The position numbers were made by a program, and so were the translations under genes. Below the pieces are notes generated by a model. That model searched no databases and had not been told where the DNA came from. It saw only the letters and a list, made by a program, of their open reading frames with translations. Shown here piece after piece: positions 9,189 through 18,434 of a stretch of DNA of 49,692 bases (the first letter of the stretch is position 1; the number at the start of each line of letters is the position of its first letter). The stretch is taken from the NCBI GenBank assembly GCA_022072125.1, contig JAJVIH010000055.1, forward strand, positions 1 through 49,692. The letters are read 5' to 3'. Origin of the DNA: Myxococcota bacterium. Lineage in GTDB: Bacteria > Myxococcota > JAJVIH01.

Positions 9189-10079
9189 ATGAAACCCGCC
9201 GTGACAGTCGCGCTGGCGGCCATCGCCATGGTGATCGCCGGAATCGCAGTCTGGAGTCTGGGGAAATCTCCGGGTTCCGGCGGCCCGGTTTCTGGCGCGG
9301 CGGCGGATTGGGCGCCGTCACCGGCTCCGGCCGGGAAGGTCCCCGGCGCGGATTTTTCTCCGGTTGGTCAGCCAGGCCAGCCCGCGGGGGGTGGTCCGGG
9401 AGGATCAGCCGCCCACCGGAACGATCTGGTGATTACTGATCGCACCTTGCCGCCTGATCGGGGACTGGCGGGAGTACGCGGCGGCGGAACCGGCGGAGAC
9501 GGCGCCAGCCAGGCGGCGGGATTGCTTCCCTCGATGGCGGAAGCGCCCGCGCAGGGCGAAGGAACGGCGAAAGCCCCGCCGCCGATCTTGCCTTCGTCGC
9601 TGGAGAACCAGGGGGTGGAAACCGGAACGGGCGGCGCTGGATTGTCCTTTGGCGGACAGGCGGGCGGCGCCGGAAGCGGCGGGGATACCAGCGGTCTCGC
9701 TGGGGCGGGGGTGTTGACGGAGTCCCGCAAGGTGCTGGCGGCGGCGGTGAAACTCAATCTGGCGTGCAACCTGGAAATCCAGATGGCGCTGAAGCGGGGC
9801 GGCCAGCAGAACCTGACCGGTTTGCAGAACCAACTGGTGGACAACATGAGCGGCATGCAGTCCCTGCGCAAGGAACTGGACAACGGCAATACCGCCCGCG
9901 AAGTGCTGGACTTGTTGCAGAACGTGGCGCGCCAGAATCTCACGCTCGGCGATGCGGCGGAGCAGGCCCTGCTGGCCCATTGGGGCGCCGGAACCCGCCA
10001 TGCCGAACGGGTGTCCGCCAGCATTGGCGGCCCGCGCAACGAGTTAAAACGGCTGCTTGGCGGATTGCCGCCGCGATAA
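9189..10079 (+). CDS. membrane-anchored low-complexity hypothetical protein
   Basis: No family recognised. Residues 4-24 form one hydrophobic segment (VALAAIAMVIAGIAVWSLG), either an uncleaved anchor or a signal. Residues 30-175 are a disordered linker dominated by Gly, Pro, Ala and Ser. The last 115 residues (about 180-296) are predicted helical with a single Cys in LNLACNLEIQ and amphipathic heptad-like stretches, which could mediate oligomerisation. It starts 41 bases after the GT-C-like gene and ends 14 bases before the acylphosphatase start, so the three are probably co-transcribed. The gene is credible from its position and its uninterrupted frame; its role is unknown. Confidence 0.55.
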   Translation: MKPAVTVALAAIAMVIAGIAVWSLGKSPGSGGPVSGAAADWAPSPAPAGKVPGADFSPVGQPGQPAGGGPGGSAAHRNDLVITDRTLPPDRGLAGVRGGGTGGDGASQAAGLLPSMAEAPAQGEGTAKAPPPILPSSLENQGVETGTGGAGLSFGGQAGGAGSGGDTSGLAGAGVLTESRKVLAAAVKLNLACNLEIQMALKRGGQQNLTGLQNQLVDNMSGMQSLRKELDNGNTAREVLDLLQNVARQNLTLGDAAEQALLAHWGAGTRHAERVSASIGGPRNELKRLLGGLPPR

Positions 10080-10093
10080 AGTCAATCGTGACA

Positions 10094-10381
10094 ATGATGA
10101 GCGCCGAACGATCCATCCATGTCATGGTTCAAGGCCGGGTGCAGGGGGTGTCCTTCCGCGCGTTTGTACGGGAGACCGCCCGGCAATCCGGTCTGACCGG
10201 CTGGGTTCGCAACCGCCATGATGGCCGCGTGGAAGCCCGCGTCCAGGGGAGCGCCAGGGCGATCGAGGAGTTTTTGCGCGAATGCGAAAAGGGTCCGCCC
10301 GCCGCCCGCGTGGATGAAATTCAGGTGTCGGAGGCGCCCGCCGGAGAGTTTTCCTCTTTTGAAATCGCCCCAACCGTGTGA
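10094..10381 (+). CDS. acyP: acylphosphatase
   Basis: Small cytoplasmic enzyme that hydrolyses acyl phosphates. The 95-residue protein has both family signatures: VQGRVQGVSFRAFVRE with catalytic Arg22, and GWVRNRHDGRVEARVQG with catalytic Asn40. Length is normal (about 90-100). Two adjacent ATG codons (10094 and 10097) are possible starts. The same frame is open far upstream into the preceding gene, but that part is shadow sequence. It sits between an unknown anchored protein and the MYXO-CTERM protein, and the context adds nothing to its role. Confidence 0.93.
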   Translation: MMSAERSIHVMVQGRVQGVSFRAFVRETARQSGLTGWVRNRHDGRVEARVQGSARAIEEFLRECEKGPPAARVDEIQVSEAPAGEFSSFEIAPTV

Positions 10382-10393
10382 TCATGTGATCGT

Positions 10394-10427
10394 CCGGTTG
10401 TCGTATTCGGTCTGGCGGGACAACCGG
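10394..10427. promoter_or_regulatory. 9-bp perfect inverted repeat between acyP and the surface-protein gene
   Basis: CCGGTTGTC (10394-10402) and GACAACCGG (10419-10427) are perfect complements with a 16-base spacer. There is no T-run after it, so it is not a classical terminator. It begins 13 bases after the acyP stop and ends 45 bases before the next start codon. It could be a regulator site or an mRNA hairpin that separates expression of the two genes. Confidence 0.4.
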
Positions 10428-10471
10428 CGAGAATGGATGAAATTGCGCGGTTCACGGTCAGGGGCGAAGCC

Positions 10472-13216
10472 ATGAAGATGATTGTTGGAGCGGTTGGGGC
10501 GTTTGTCTTCCTCGCGGGGGCTTCCGGCGCGTTCGCGGAATCAAGGGTCTGGACCTCCACCGCGGATTTCGACAAGGGCGCGCACAAGAACACCAACGCC
10601 TCCACGCCCCCGGACCAACTCACCCTCAATCGCGGCAAGCCGGAGTTCGACGCGCCCTATATCTACGTGTCCAATTCGCCGGACAACACCGTCAGCAAAC
10701 TGGAGACCGCGACCGGCAAGCTGGTCCACATGTACCGGGAAGTCTGCAACGACCCGTCGCGCACCGCGGTGGATGGCGAACAATTCGCCTACGCGGCCTG
10801 CCGCAAGGATGGCACGGTCGCCAAGCTGGACCCGGGTTCGGACAAAATCGTGTGGCGATCGCGCATTGACCGGCGGTGCAACGTGGCCCGCGCGCTGGCG
10901 GTGGATCGCGAGGGGTTCATCTGGGTGGGGTTATGGGACTGCAACCTGATGGCGCAGTTGTCCCCCACCACCGGCGAGGTGCTGCAGCGGGTGGAGAACA
11001 TCCGCCAGCCCTACGGCGCCGCCGCCGACAGCAAGGGGTTCATTTACGTCGCCAACAGCCAGTTCTGGGACCCCAAGTCTCCGCAGTCCCGCAATGTCAC
11101 GAAATTCAACGCGGCGGACGGTCAGATCGCCTGGACATCGCCGCCGATCGCGGGCAAGGCGCCGTACGGCATCGCCGTGGATCATCAGGACAACCCGTGG
11201 GCGGCCTCATGGGAGGGAAGCTCGATTTACAGGCTTGATCCGGCGACCGGCGCGGTCAACTTGGAGCGCCGCCTCAACAACGGCCGGGGGATGGGCCGCG
11301 GCATCGCCTTTGATCGCGACGGCAACGGTTGGGTGGCCCTGTCCTGCAATGACGCCAACGCCGACTGCGGCAACCGCCTGTCCAAGTTTGATCCCAAAAC
11401 CGGTAACAGCATGTTCTTCGTCACCCAGAGCATGAACGGTCCCGTCGGCGTGGCGCTCGATGGCGCGGGATATATCTGGGCGGTCAACATGCGCGGCGCC
11501 AGCGCGGTGAAAATCCGGGCGGCGGACGGCCAGGTCATGGGGACCTTTCCCACCCAGGGGCGCGAACCATACACCTACAGCGACATGACGGGTACGCAAT
11601 TCAACCGCATTTCGCCATCCGGCAGAGGGGTATGGACCGTCAACCACGATCTCAATTGCGCGCCGAAGGCGATTGGCCCTTTCACCTGGAACGCGGAAAC
11701 TCCCGGCCGCAGCAGTGTGACCATCTACGCCCGCGCCGCGTCCCAGCCGGGGCAGGGCGCCTGGGAAAAACTGGCGCCCGGCGGATCGCTGAAGGCCATT
11801 GGCCGCTATCTGGAAATCAAGGCGGATTTGTTCTCCAACGACGCCGATCGCTTCCTGCCCGCGGTGAAGGACCTCACCGTGGAGTGGGAATATCCGCAGG
11901 AGTTGTGCGACGGCGTGGACAACAACTGCAACGGCCAGGTGGACGAGGGGGTCTCTTCCAACCGCGTCTGCGCCACCGGCCGCAAGGGCGTGTGCGGACG
12001 CGGGCGCGAGCAATGCCAGGGCGGGGTGGCGCAATGTGTTCCGGAAGGCGTCGAGGGCCGGGAGATCTGCAACTACAAGGACGACGACTGCGACGGCGTG
12101 GTGGACAATGGCGTGTCCAACGTTTGCGGCGGTTGCGGCCCGCCGCCCTCCGAGGAATGCAACGGACGGGATGACGACTGCGACGGCGTGGTTGACAACA
12201 ACGCAACCTGCCCCGCCGCCGGAGAAGTCTGCCTGCAGGGGCAATGCCGCCGCCGCTGCTCCACCGGCGAATGTCCGGGGGTTTCCGCCTGCACCCAGCT
12301 TGAAGAGGGGAAATTCTGCCTGCCCGAATGCCACAACAAGACCTGCCCCGCGGGCCAGGTCTGCTCCAACAAGACCGGCAAATGCGAGGACCCCTGCGCC
12401 GGGGTGAGTTGCCCCTCCGGTTCGACTTGCCGCAAGGGCGCCTGCTATCGCGGCGATTGCTACGAAAGTGGTTGTCCGGACGGCGAGGTCTGCGTGGAAG
12501 GCGCCTGCGTCGGCGATCCCTGCGCGCGGGTATCCTGCCTGCCCGGAGAGTCTTGTCAGAACGGGGTCTGCCTGGCGGCGAAATGTCACAACATCAGTTG
12601 TTCGGGGAACCAGGTTTGCCGGGGCGGCGAATGCAGGGATGATCTCTGCTTCAACATGGGTTGCAACGCCGATGAAATCTGTTCCGAAGGCAAATGTGTT
12701 CCCTTCCCCTGCGAGCGCGAATGCGGGGTTGGAAGGGAGTGCATGGGCGGTTCCTGCATTGATTCGCCCTGCCTGACCATCCGTTGTCCGCATGGATCGC
12801 GCTGCGAGGCGGGAGAATGCGTCGCCGATGTGCCGCCCCTGCCGCCCGCCGATCCGGAGCAGCCGGACGCGGGCTCCGGTGACGGTGGCGAGCCTTCCGG
12901 CGACAGCGGCGCGGCGCCGCCGGAATGCACGGGAGAGCCGGCGGCGTGCTGCGCGGGCGGCGAACTGGCGGAAGCCGTATGCAAGTCTGGCGAGTGGACC
13001 TGCCCCGCTGGATCGGAGCAAGGCGCATGTGAAAAATCCGTCAGGAATCCTGGAACGGACGCCCCGGCCGCCGCCCCGCAAGCCAATGGGGACGTTCCGC
13101 CGGAAGGATGCGGCTGCAACGCCGGTTCCCGTCCGCCTGGAACCCCGGGATGGCTTCTCGCCGCGGCCTTGCTGGCGCTGGTCTGGATGCGTTGGCGCCG
13201 CGCCGGGGCTGGTTGA
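10472..13216 (+). CDS. MYXO-CTERM surface protein: beta-propeller, MopE-like motifs, cysteine-rich modules
   Basis: Predicted exported cell-surface or released protein of 914 residues. The ATG at 10472 begins a signal peptide (MKMIVGAVGAFVFLAGASGA). Residues about 45-390 are repeats of the type DxxGxIYVANS and YGIAVDHQDNPW, a Vgb/NHL-like beta-propeller. Three MopE-like putative metal-binding motifs follow (near residues 478, 531 and 561; CDGVDNNCNGQVDEG, CDGVVDNG, CDGVVDNN). Residues 620-787 are eight tandem modules of about 21 residues with spacing close to Cx4Cx5Cx4C. An acidic Pro/Gly linker leads to a second small Cys cluster, then the C-terminal tail: GCGC, a hydrophobic helix (WLLAAALLALVWM) and an Arg-rich end, the MYXO-CTERM sorting pattern. 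The ligand is unknown. Confidence 0.85.
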   Translation: MKMIVGAVGAFVFLAGASGAFAESRVWTSTADFDKGAHKNTNASTPPDQLTLNRGKPEFDAPYIYVSNSPDNTVSKLETATGKLVHMYREVCNDPSRTAVDGEQFAYAACRKDGTVAKLDPGSDKIVWRSRIDRRCNVARALAVDREGFIWVGLWDCNLMAQLSPTTGEVLQRVENIRQPYGAAADSKGFIYVANSQFWDPKSPQSRNVTKFNAADGQIAWTSPPIAGKAPYGIAVDHQDNPWAASWEGSSIYRLDPATGAVNLERRLNNGRGMGRGIAFDRDGNGWVALSCNDANADCGNRLSKFDPKTGNSMFFVTQSMNGPVGVALDGAGYIWAVNMRGASAVKIRAADGQVMGTFPTQGREPYTYSDMTGTQFNRISPSGRGVWTVNHDLNCAPKAIGPFTWNAETPGRSSVTIYARAASQPGQGAWEKLAPGGSLKAIGRYLEIKADLFSNDADRFLPAVKDLTVEWEYPQELCDGVDNNCNGQVDEGVSSNRVCATGRKGVCGRGREQCQGGVAQCVPEGVEGREICNYKDDDCDGVVDNGVSNVCGGCGPPPSEECNGRDDDCDGVVDNNATCPAAGEVCLQGQCRRRCSTGECPGVSACTQLEEGKFCLPECHNKTCPAGQVCSNKTGKCEDPCAGVSCPSGSTCRKGACYRGDCYESGCPDGEVCVEGACVGDPCARVSCLPGESCQNGVCLAAKCHNISCSGNQVCRGGECRDDLCFNMGCNADEICSEGKCVPFPCERECGVGRECMGGSCIDSPCLTIRCPHGSRCEAGECVADVPPLPPADPEQPDAGSGDGGEPSGDSGAAPPECTGEPAACCAGGELAEAVCKSGEWTCPAGSEQGACEKSVRNPGTDAPAAAPQANGDVPPEGCGCNAGSRPPGTPGWLLAAALLALVWMRWRRAGAG
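12329..12832 (+). repeat. eight tandem ~63-bp coding repeats (four-cysteine modules)
   Basis: Within the surface-protein gene, eight successive modules of about 21 codons repeat a Cx4Cx5Cx4C pattern, beginning CHNKTC and ending CEAGEC. The cysteine positions are conserved but the residues between have diverged, which points to old duplication kept by selection on disulfide structure rather than recent expansion. Confidence 0.8.
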
Positions 13217-13240
13217 GTCCGCCACGCTCCTCCGGGCCAG

Positions 13241-13270
13241 TTGCCGCCCCGTCCGGGCCTCTGCTAGGTT
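13241..13270 (+). promoter_or_regulatory. sigma70-like promoter of the purH operon
   Basis: TTGCCG (13241-13246), an 18-base spacer and TAGGTT (13265-13270), with TG one base before the -10 hexamer (extended -10). The purH ATG is 35 bases downstream. No PurR-type palindrome is evident. Confidence 0.45.
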
Positions 13271-13305
13271 CCGCGCCGGAAGTTTCTCACCCAGGATCAT
13301 GAGCC

Positions 13306-14865
13306 ATGAATAACGCCCCCAAACAGGCGCTGATCAGCGTTTCCGATAAAACCGGCGTGGTGGATTTCGCCCGCGAACTGACTCAGTTGGGTTTCCATAT
13401 CCTGTCCACTGGCGGCACCGCGCGCGCGTTGCGCGAGGCCGGAATCCATGTGACGGATGTGTCTGACTACACGGGTTTTCCGGAGATTCTGCACGGGCGG
13501 GTCAAGACCCTTCATCCCAAGGTGGCGGGCGGCCTGCTGGGCGTTCCTTCCGATCCGGAGCACGCCGCCCAGATGACGAAACACGGGATTCCGGCCATCC
13601 AGATCGTGGCGGTCAACCTGTATCCCTTCCAGCAGACCATCGCCAGACCAGACGCCTCCTTCGCCGACGCCATCGAGAATATTGATATCGGCGGCCCCAC
13701 CATGCTGCGCGCCGCCGCCAAGAACCACGGGTCGGTCGCCGTGGTCACCGATCCGGCGGACTATCCGGTGGTGATCCGGGAATGGAAGGAGCACGGCGCC
13801 GTCACCGCCGCCACGCGCTTCCTGCTGGCCCGCAAGGTCTTCGCCCACACGGCGGCCTACGATGGGGCCATCAGCAATTACCTGTCGGCGCGGGGGCCGG
13901 GCGGCGAAAAAATGGAGGGCCATGGCGAGTCGTTGCATTTGTCCTTCCAGCGTGTGCAAGAACTGCGCTACGGCGAAAACCCGCACCAGACCGCCGCGTT
14001 TTACCGGGAGCCGGGCCGGCCTTCCGGTCTCGCCGCGATGGAGCAACTCCACGGCAAGGAGTTGTCCTACAACAACCTGCTCGACATTGATTCCGCATGG
14101 CGGCTGACGCTGGAATTCGACGCGCCCACGGCGGTGATCATCAAGCACAACAATCCGTGCGGGGCGGCTTCGGCGGCGGACATCACGGCGGCCTATGTCA
14201 CTGCGCGGGAGTGCGACTCCGTTTCGGCGTTTGGCGGCGTGGTCGGGTTGAACCGCGTGGTCACGCTGGACGCCGCCAAGGAACTGTCCTCCACCTTCCT
14301 GGAGGCCATCGCCGCGCCGGATTTTGAACCGGCCGCGCTGGAGTTGATCGAGAAGAAAAAGAATATCCGCGTCATCCGCATGGGACAGGACACGCGCGCG
14401 GTTCCCGGACAGGATTACCGCCGCGTCATGGGCGGGCTGCTCGTGCAGTCGTGGGACAGCGGGCGGATCAATCCGCGCGAATGCAGGGTGGTCACCAAAC
14501 GCCAGCCCACGGAAGAAGAATGGAAGGCGATGGAATTCGCCTGGCGCGTGGCCAAGCATGTCAAATCCAACGCGATCGTCTTCGCCACCGGCGCGAAAAC
14601 CCTGGGTGTCGGCGCGGGCCAGATGAGCCGGATTGATAGCACCCGCATCGCCGTGATGAAAGCGCCTGCGGATCAACTGAAGGGCTGCGCCGCCGCTTCC
14701 GACGCCTTCTTTCCGTTCCGCGACGGGCTGGATGCGCTGGCCGCGGCGGGCGCGCGCGCGGTGATCCAGCCGGGCGGCTCCGTACGCGACGAGGAAGTCA
14801 TCGCCGCGGCGGACGAGCACGGAATCGCCATGGTCTTCACCGGCATGCGCCATTTCCGCCACTGA
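13306..14865 (+). CDS. purH: bifunctional AICAR formyltransferase / IMP cyclohydrolase
   Basis: Catalyses the last two steps of de novo IMP synthesis: formylation of AICAR with 10-formyl-tetrahydrofolate, then ring closure. The N-terminal MGS-like cyclohydrolase domain (about residues 1-195) includes STGGTA and the [10 protein letters not shown] signature. The C-terminal transformylase domain contains [10 protein letters not shown], with the catalytic Lys280-His281 pair, and the conserved ending [20 protein letters not shown]. The length of 519 is typical. Its stop overlaps an in-frame ATG of the purD frame. It heads a chain of seven closely spaced or overlapping genes that continues into polysaccharide genes. 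Confidence 0.98.
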   Translation: MNNAPKQALISVSDKTGVVDFARELTQLGFHILSTGGTARALREAGIHVTDVSDYTGFPEILHGRVKTLHPKVAGGLLGVPSDPEHAAQMTKHGIPAIQIVAVNLYPFQQTIARPDASFADAIENIDIGGPTMLRAAAKNHGSVAVVTDPADYPVVIREWKEHGAVTAATRFLLARKVFAHTAAYDGAISNYLSARGPGGEKMEGHGESLHLSFQRVQELRYGENPHQTAAFYREPGRPSGLAAMEQLHGKELSYNNLLDIDSAWRLTLEFDAPTAVIIKHNNPCGAASAADITAAYVTARECDSVSAFGGVVGLNRVVTLDAAKELSSTFLEAIAAPDFEPAALELIEKKKNIRVIRMGQDTRAVPGQDYRRVMGGLLVQSWDSGRINPRECRVVTKRQPTEEEWKAMEFAWRVAKHVKSNAIVFATGAKTLGVGAGQMSRIDSTRIAVMKAPADQLKGCAAASDAFFPFRDGLDALAAAGARAVIQPGGSVRDEEVIAAADEHGIAMVFTGMRHFRH

Positions 14866-14879
14866 TGGAATCCCCTCCA

Positions 14880-16151
14880 ATGAAGGTGTTGGTGATCGGA
14901 GCGGGCGGCCGCGAACACGCCCTGTGCTGGAAAATCCGCCAGAGTCCCCTGGTGAGGGAGATCGTCGCCGCGCCGGGCAATGATGGCATGCGCGGCGTGG
15001 CGCGCTGCGAAGCGGTTTCCGCGGAGGATATCGCCGGCCTGGTTCAATTGGCGGAGCGCGAGCGTCCCGATCTGGTGATGGTGGGGCCGGAAGCGCCGCT
15101 TTGCGCAGGGCTGGCTGATCGTTTGCGCGAGCGCGGGTTTCTGGTGGCGGGTCCATCGGCCGCCGCGGCGAGGTTGGAAGGCTCCAAGGCGTTCAGCAAG
15201 GAAGTGATGGCCGCCGCGCGCGCGCCCACCGCGGCCTTCAACGTGTTCGACTCCGCGGAAGATGCGATGGCGTTTGTCCGCCGCGCCAACCGTCCCTTTG
15301 TGGTCAAGGCCGATGGGCTCGCGGCGGGCAAGGGCGTGATTGTTCCCGCCACGGCGGAGGAGACCATCGCGGGCATCCGCCAGGTCATGATTGATCGCGT
15401 GGTGGGGGATGCCGGCGCCCGCGTGGTGCTGGAGGAAAAACTCTCCGGTCCGGAACTGTCGTTTCTGGTGTTCACGGATGGAGAGCGCGTCGTCCCGCTT
15501 GCGCCTTCGCGCGATCACAAACGGCTGCGCGATGGCGGCCAGGGTCCCAACACCGGCGGCATGGGAACGGTTTGTCCCACGCCCAATCATTCGTCCGGAC
15601 ACGATCGCGAATGGATTGACCTGATGATCCGCCCCGTTCTGCGGGAAATGAAGGCGCGCGGCGCTCCTTACCAGGGTGTGTTGTACGCGGGCCTGATGCT
15701 GACGCGGCAGGGCCCCATGCTGCTGGAATTCAATTGCCGCTTTGGCGATCCGGAAACCCAGGTGCTGATGCTGCAACTGGAAAGCGATCTGGTTCCCTGG
15801 CTCGCCGGCATGGCGCGCGGCGAGTTGCCCGCGGAGCCGCTGAAATGGCGGGAGGGCGTGTCGGTCTGCGTGGTGCTGGCGGCGGAAAATTATCCGGGAA
15901 CGCCGGTCAGGGGCGCGGTCATCGAAGGGTTGCGCGAGGATGGAAGCCGGGAGGACGTGGTGGTCTTTCACGCGGGAACCCGGCGGGATGAGCAGGGGCG
16001 CTTTGTCACCCATGGCGGGCGCGTGCTCAATCTCTGCGCCCACGCGGAGACCATGGACGAAGCGCTGTCGCGGGTTTACCGCGCGGCGGCTGAGGTGCGG
16101 TTTCCCGGCGCGCAGTTCCGCACGGATATAGGCCGCCCGGGCGATGAATGA
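14880..16151 (+). CDS. purD: phosphoribosylamine-glycine ligase
   Basis: GAR synthetase, ATP-grasp enzyme that joins glycine to phosphoribosylamine in purine synthesis. The N-terminus [19 protein letters not shown], the ATP-grasp segment [16 protein letters not shown], the segment [13 protein letters not shown] and the metal-binding [14 protein letters not shown] are all family signatures. I chose the ATG at 14880, where family homology begins; an ATG at 14865 overlaps the purH stop (TGATG) and would add five residues. Its 3' end overlaps the next gene by eight bases. Purine steps before and between these two (purF, purN, purL and others) are not in the window. Confidence 0.97.
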   Translation: MKVLVIGAGGREHALCWKIRQSPLVREIVAAPGNDGMRGVARCEAVSAEDIAGLVQLAERERPDLVMVGPEAPLCAGLADRLRERGFLVAGPSAAAARLEGSKAFSKEVMAAARAPTAAFNVFDSAEDAMAFVRRANRPFVVKADGLAAGKGVIVPATAEETIAGIRQVMIDRVVGDAGARVVLEEKLSGPELSFLVFTDGERVVPLAPSRDHKRLRDGGQGPNTGGMGTVCPTPNHSSGHDREWIDLMIRPVLREMKARGAPYQGVLYAGLMLTRQGPMLLEFNCRFGDPETQVLMLQLESDLVPWLAGMARGELPAEPLKWREGVSVCVVLAAENYPGTPVRGAVIEGLREDGSREDVVVFHAGTRRDEQGRFVTHGGRVLNLCAHAETMDEALSRVYRAAAEVRFPGAQFRTDIGRPGDE

Positions 16152-16995
16152 TTCAGGGTCATATTCCGTGACGGGCGGGGATCCGTCATCCGCCGCCCAG
16201 CCGTGGGCGGCGCTGGCGCGCGCGCGCTTCCAGATCGCGGCGATCACGCTGTTCGCGGGGGCGGCGGGCCTGGGCGTGTCGTTGCTGATCAAGCCCGTGT
16301 ATGAGGCCCATGCCGTGATTCAGGTCGGCGTGGTGAAGGATATCGGCGCGGTGGAAGACCCGGCGGCGTTGACCGCGCGGCTGGAGAGCCTGCCGTTCCG
16401 GCTGAAAATCTGGACCGCGCATCTGAAGCGCGAACTTACCCCGGATGAACGGGAAGACGCCGAACGCATGGAGTGGAAGGCGAAGGTGGTGGATGGATCC
16501 AGCGCCGTGCGGACACAGATGCGCGGGCCAACCCCACAGGACGCGGTGAAGCTGGCTGAACTGGCCGCATCGGCTATCCGCACGGAGCATGCGGATCGTT
16601 TTGATCGCGCCATCGAATTTTACCGGTCCCAGACACAGGACCTGAAGGAGTCCATCCAGACGGTGAGGAACGAACTGGAGCAGTTGCGTGCGGCCGCGAA
16701 GGGGACCGGGGCCTCCACCGATGCGAGCAATGCGGCCATCCTGGTGTTCAAGCAGAATGAATTGCTGGAAAAGGAAAAGCTCCTGATGCAGCAGCGCAAG
16801 GAATTGAACGAGTCGGTGCTGAAAATGACCGCCATGTACTCCCGGCCCACGGCGCTGCTGGATGCTCCGGACGCCGCGATCCGGCCGATCCGCCCGCGGC
16901 GCATGTTGATCACGCTGGGCGCCGCCGCCGCCGGGCTGATGATCGCCGTGGCGGCCGCTTTGGTGCGCGCCGGCGCCCGTTCCAGCCCGCCATGA
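16144..16995 (+). CDS. Wzz-like polysaccharide co-polymerase (chain-length regulator)
   Basis: Likely inner-membrane protein that sets polysaccharide chain length. Two transmembrane helices bracket a periplasmic part: helix 1 at about residues 30-50 ([20 protein letters not shown]), followed by the Wzz-type [10 protein letters not shown] strand, and helix 2 near the C-terminus ([20 protein letters not shown]), preceded by a Pro-rich RPIRPRR. Residues about 155-235 form a coiled coil ([34 protein letters not shown]). No tyrosine-kinase domain is fused. It overlaps purD by eight bases and the polymerase gene by four, so it is translated within the same unit. The fold assignment is good; which polymer it serves is unknown. 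Confidence 0.75.
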   Translation: MNDSGSYSVTGGDPSSAAQPWAALARARFQIAAITLFAGAAGLGVSLLIKPVYEAHAVIQVGVVKDIGAVEDPAALTARLESLPFRLKIWTAHLKRELTPDEREDAERMEWKAKVVDGSSAVRTQMRGPTPQDAVKLAELAASAIRTEHADRFDRAIEFYRSQTQDLKESIQTVRNELEQLRAAAKGTGASTDASNAAILVFKQNELLEKEKLLMQQRKELNESVLKMTAMYSRPTALLDAPDAAIRPIRPRRMLITLGAAAAGLMIAVAAALVRAGARSSPP

Positions 16996-18434
16996 ACACG
17001 GCGAACCCGCCGCGATCCGCCTTGTACTGGAGCGTTCCCGCCGCTGCGGCCGCCTGCGCCGCGCTGGCTGGCGCGGCGTATGACGGAACTCCGCTTGTCA
17101 TCGCCGGCGTGGTGTCGTGCCTGCTGGCGTCCTGGCTGGCGCCGCTGCCCCTGCTCGCGGCGGGGGCGTTCAGCCTGTCTTTTGATCGCATCCTGACGCT
17201 GGACGCGGGCGGGTTCACCTTCCGCCTGGCGCATCTGTGCTTCGGGTTGGCGGCGCTGCACTGGGTGATCGCGCTGTTGCTGGGCCGGGATGATCGCCCC
17301 TGGCGGTTGTGGAGGGGGCCGCTTTGGGGGGCGGCCGCGCTGATGATCTCCATGATGATTGCGCTGACGGCGGCGGGTTTTCCCGCCAAGGGATTGGGCT
17401 ATTTCCTTTGGGGCGCCTTTGACGTGATCGCGCTGCTGCTGGCGCCGGGGTATTTCCTGCGCACCGGCGAACGGCTGCGCCGCGCCTTCGTCTGGCTGGC
17501 GGCGGGGGCCGTGTTTTCAGCGCTGTTTGGCGTGTTTCAGGCGGCGGCGCATGCAATCGCGGGCGAGAAAATCCTGTTGCATTCGGCGGTGGGCGGTTTC
17601 GCGCGCATCAACGGCTTCAACTATGAGCCTTCCTATTTCGCTTTCGGCCAATTGCCCGTGATCGCAATGGCGGCGGTGTTCTGGCTGCGCGGCGGTTGGC
17701 CCGGGGCCTCATCCCGCTGGATGGCCGCCGCGCTGTTTCTCTCCGTGGTGCTGGCGTTCACGCTCTCGCGTTCAGGATGGGTGGGCCTTGCATGCATAAC
17801 GGCGTATTTCTGCGCGCGCCTGCTCACGCCGGGAGAGATGATTCAACGCCGCCTGCCGCGGGTGATTCCGTTGATGATCGGCGCCGCGCTGGCGTCTGGA
17901 GCCGCCGCGCTTTTCATGATTTCAGATCGCTATGCCGGCGTGGCGGGAGAATTTCTGTCGGCCGCGCTGGACCCCTCGGAGCCTACCTCGACGGCGCCGC
18001 GCCTGGCCACGATTGATCAGTCTCTCGTGCTGTTTGAAATTTCTCCGTTGACGGGAGTGGGTCCCGGGGCTTTTGGAGAATTTCTCTTCGCCAATCCGGC
18101 GTATCTGCTTCCCGGATTTTTGCAGCCGGGCCAGACCGCATGGGAAGTGGTCCCCGCCAACCTGTGGGCGGAGATTCTCGCGGAAGGGGGGCTGCTCATG
18201 GCGGCGGGGCTGATCGCCTTGCTGATTCCGCTCTTCCGCCTGCACTGGCGGGCGCTGAAATGGTCCGCCATCCCGGAAGGCCGGGCGCGCGCCGAACTCT
18301 TCCTGCTCCATCTGGCGCTGGTGTTTGGCGTGATGTTCCAGTTCAACCAGACCCTGTGGCGTCTGGATGTCTGGTTCTGGCTGGGCCTGGGGCTGGCGTC
18401 GTCCACGCAGGAGCTCCGGGAGCCGCCGGCATGA
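16992..18434 (+). CDS. O-antigen ligase/polymerase-like membrane protein (Wzy/WaaL type)
   Basis: Polytopic inner-membrane protein of 480 residues with about 11-12 hydrophobic helices. The central FTLSRSGWVGLACI matches the SRxG motif in the O-antigen ligase superfamily. The large periplasmic loop (about residues 300-385) carries SPLTGVGPGAFGEFL, which matches the NPxxGxGxG-like motif of the family. It probably polymerises or transfers glycan repeat units made by the two adjacent glycosyltransferases and exported under control of the Wzz-like protein. It overlaps both neighbours by four bases (ATGA). Polymerase versus ligase cannot be decided from sequence. Confidence 0.8.
   Translation: MNTANPPRSALYWSVPAAAAACAALAGAAYDGTPLVIAGVVSCLLASWLAPLPLLAAGAFSLSFDRILTLDAGGFTFRLAHLCFGLAALHWVIALLLGRDDRPWRLWRGPLWGAAALMISMMIALTAAGFPAKGLGYFLWGAFDVIALLLAPGYFLRTGERLRRAFVWLAAGAVFSALFGVFQAAAHAIAGEKILLHSAVGGFARINGFNYEPSYFAFGQLPVIAMAAVFWLRGGWPGASSRWMAAALFLSVVLAFTLSRSGWVGLACITAYFCARLLTPGEMIQRRLPRVIPLMIGAALASGAAALFMISDRYAGVAGEFLSAALDPSEPTSTAPRLATIDQSLVLFEISPLTGVGPGAFGEFLFANPAYLLPGFLQPGQTAWEVVPANLWAEILAEGGLLMAAGLIALLIPLFRLHWRALKWSAIPEGRARAELFLLHLALVFGVMFQFNQTLWRLDVWFWLGLGLASSTQELREPPA

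Noticed and set aside
11207-13300. 697-codon minus-strand frame opposite the surface-protein gene
   Set aside because: Its apparent repeats are the complement of the cysteine modules; composition is Ala/Arg/Gly-rich and it has no domain.
13297-16292. Two long minus-strand frames (619 and 539 codons) opposite purH and purD
   Set aside because: Both are antisense to highly conserved enzymes and lack any recognisable motif.
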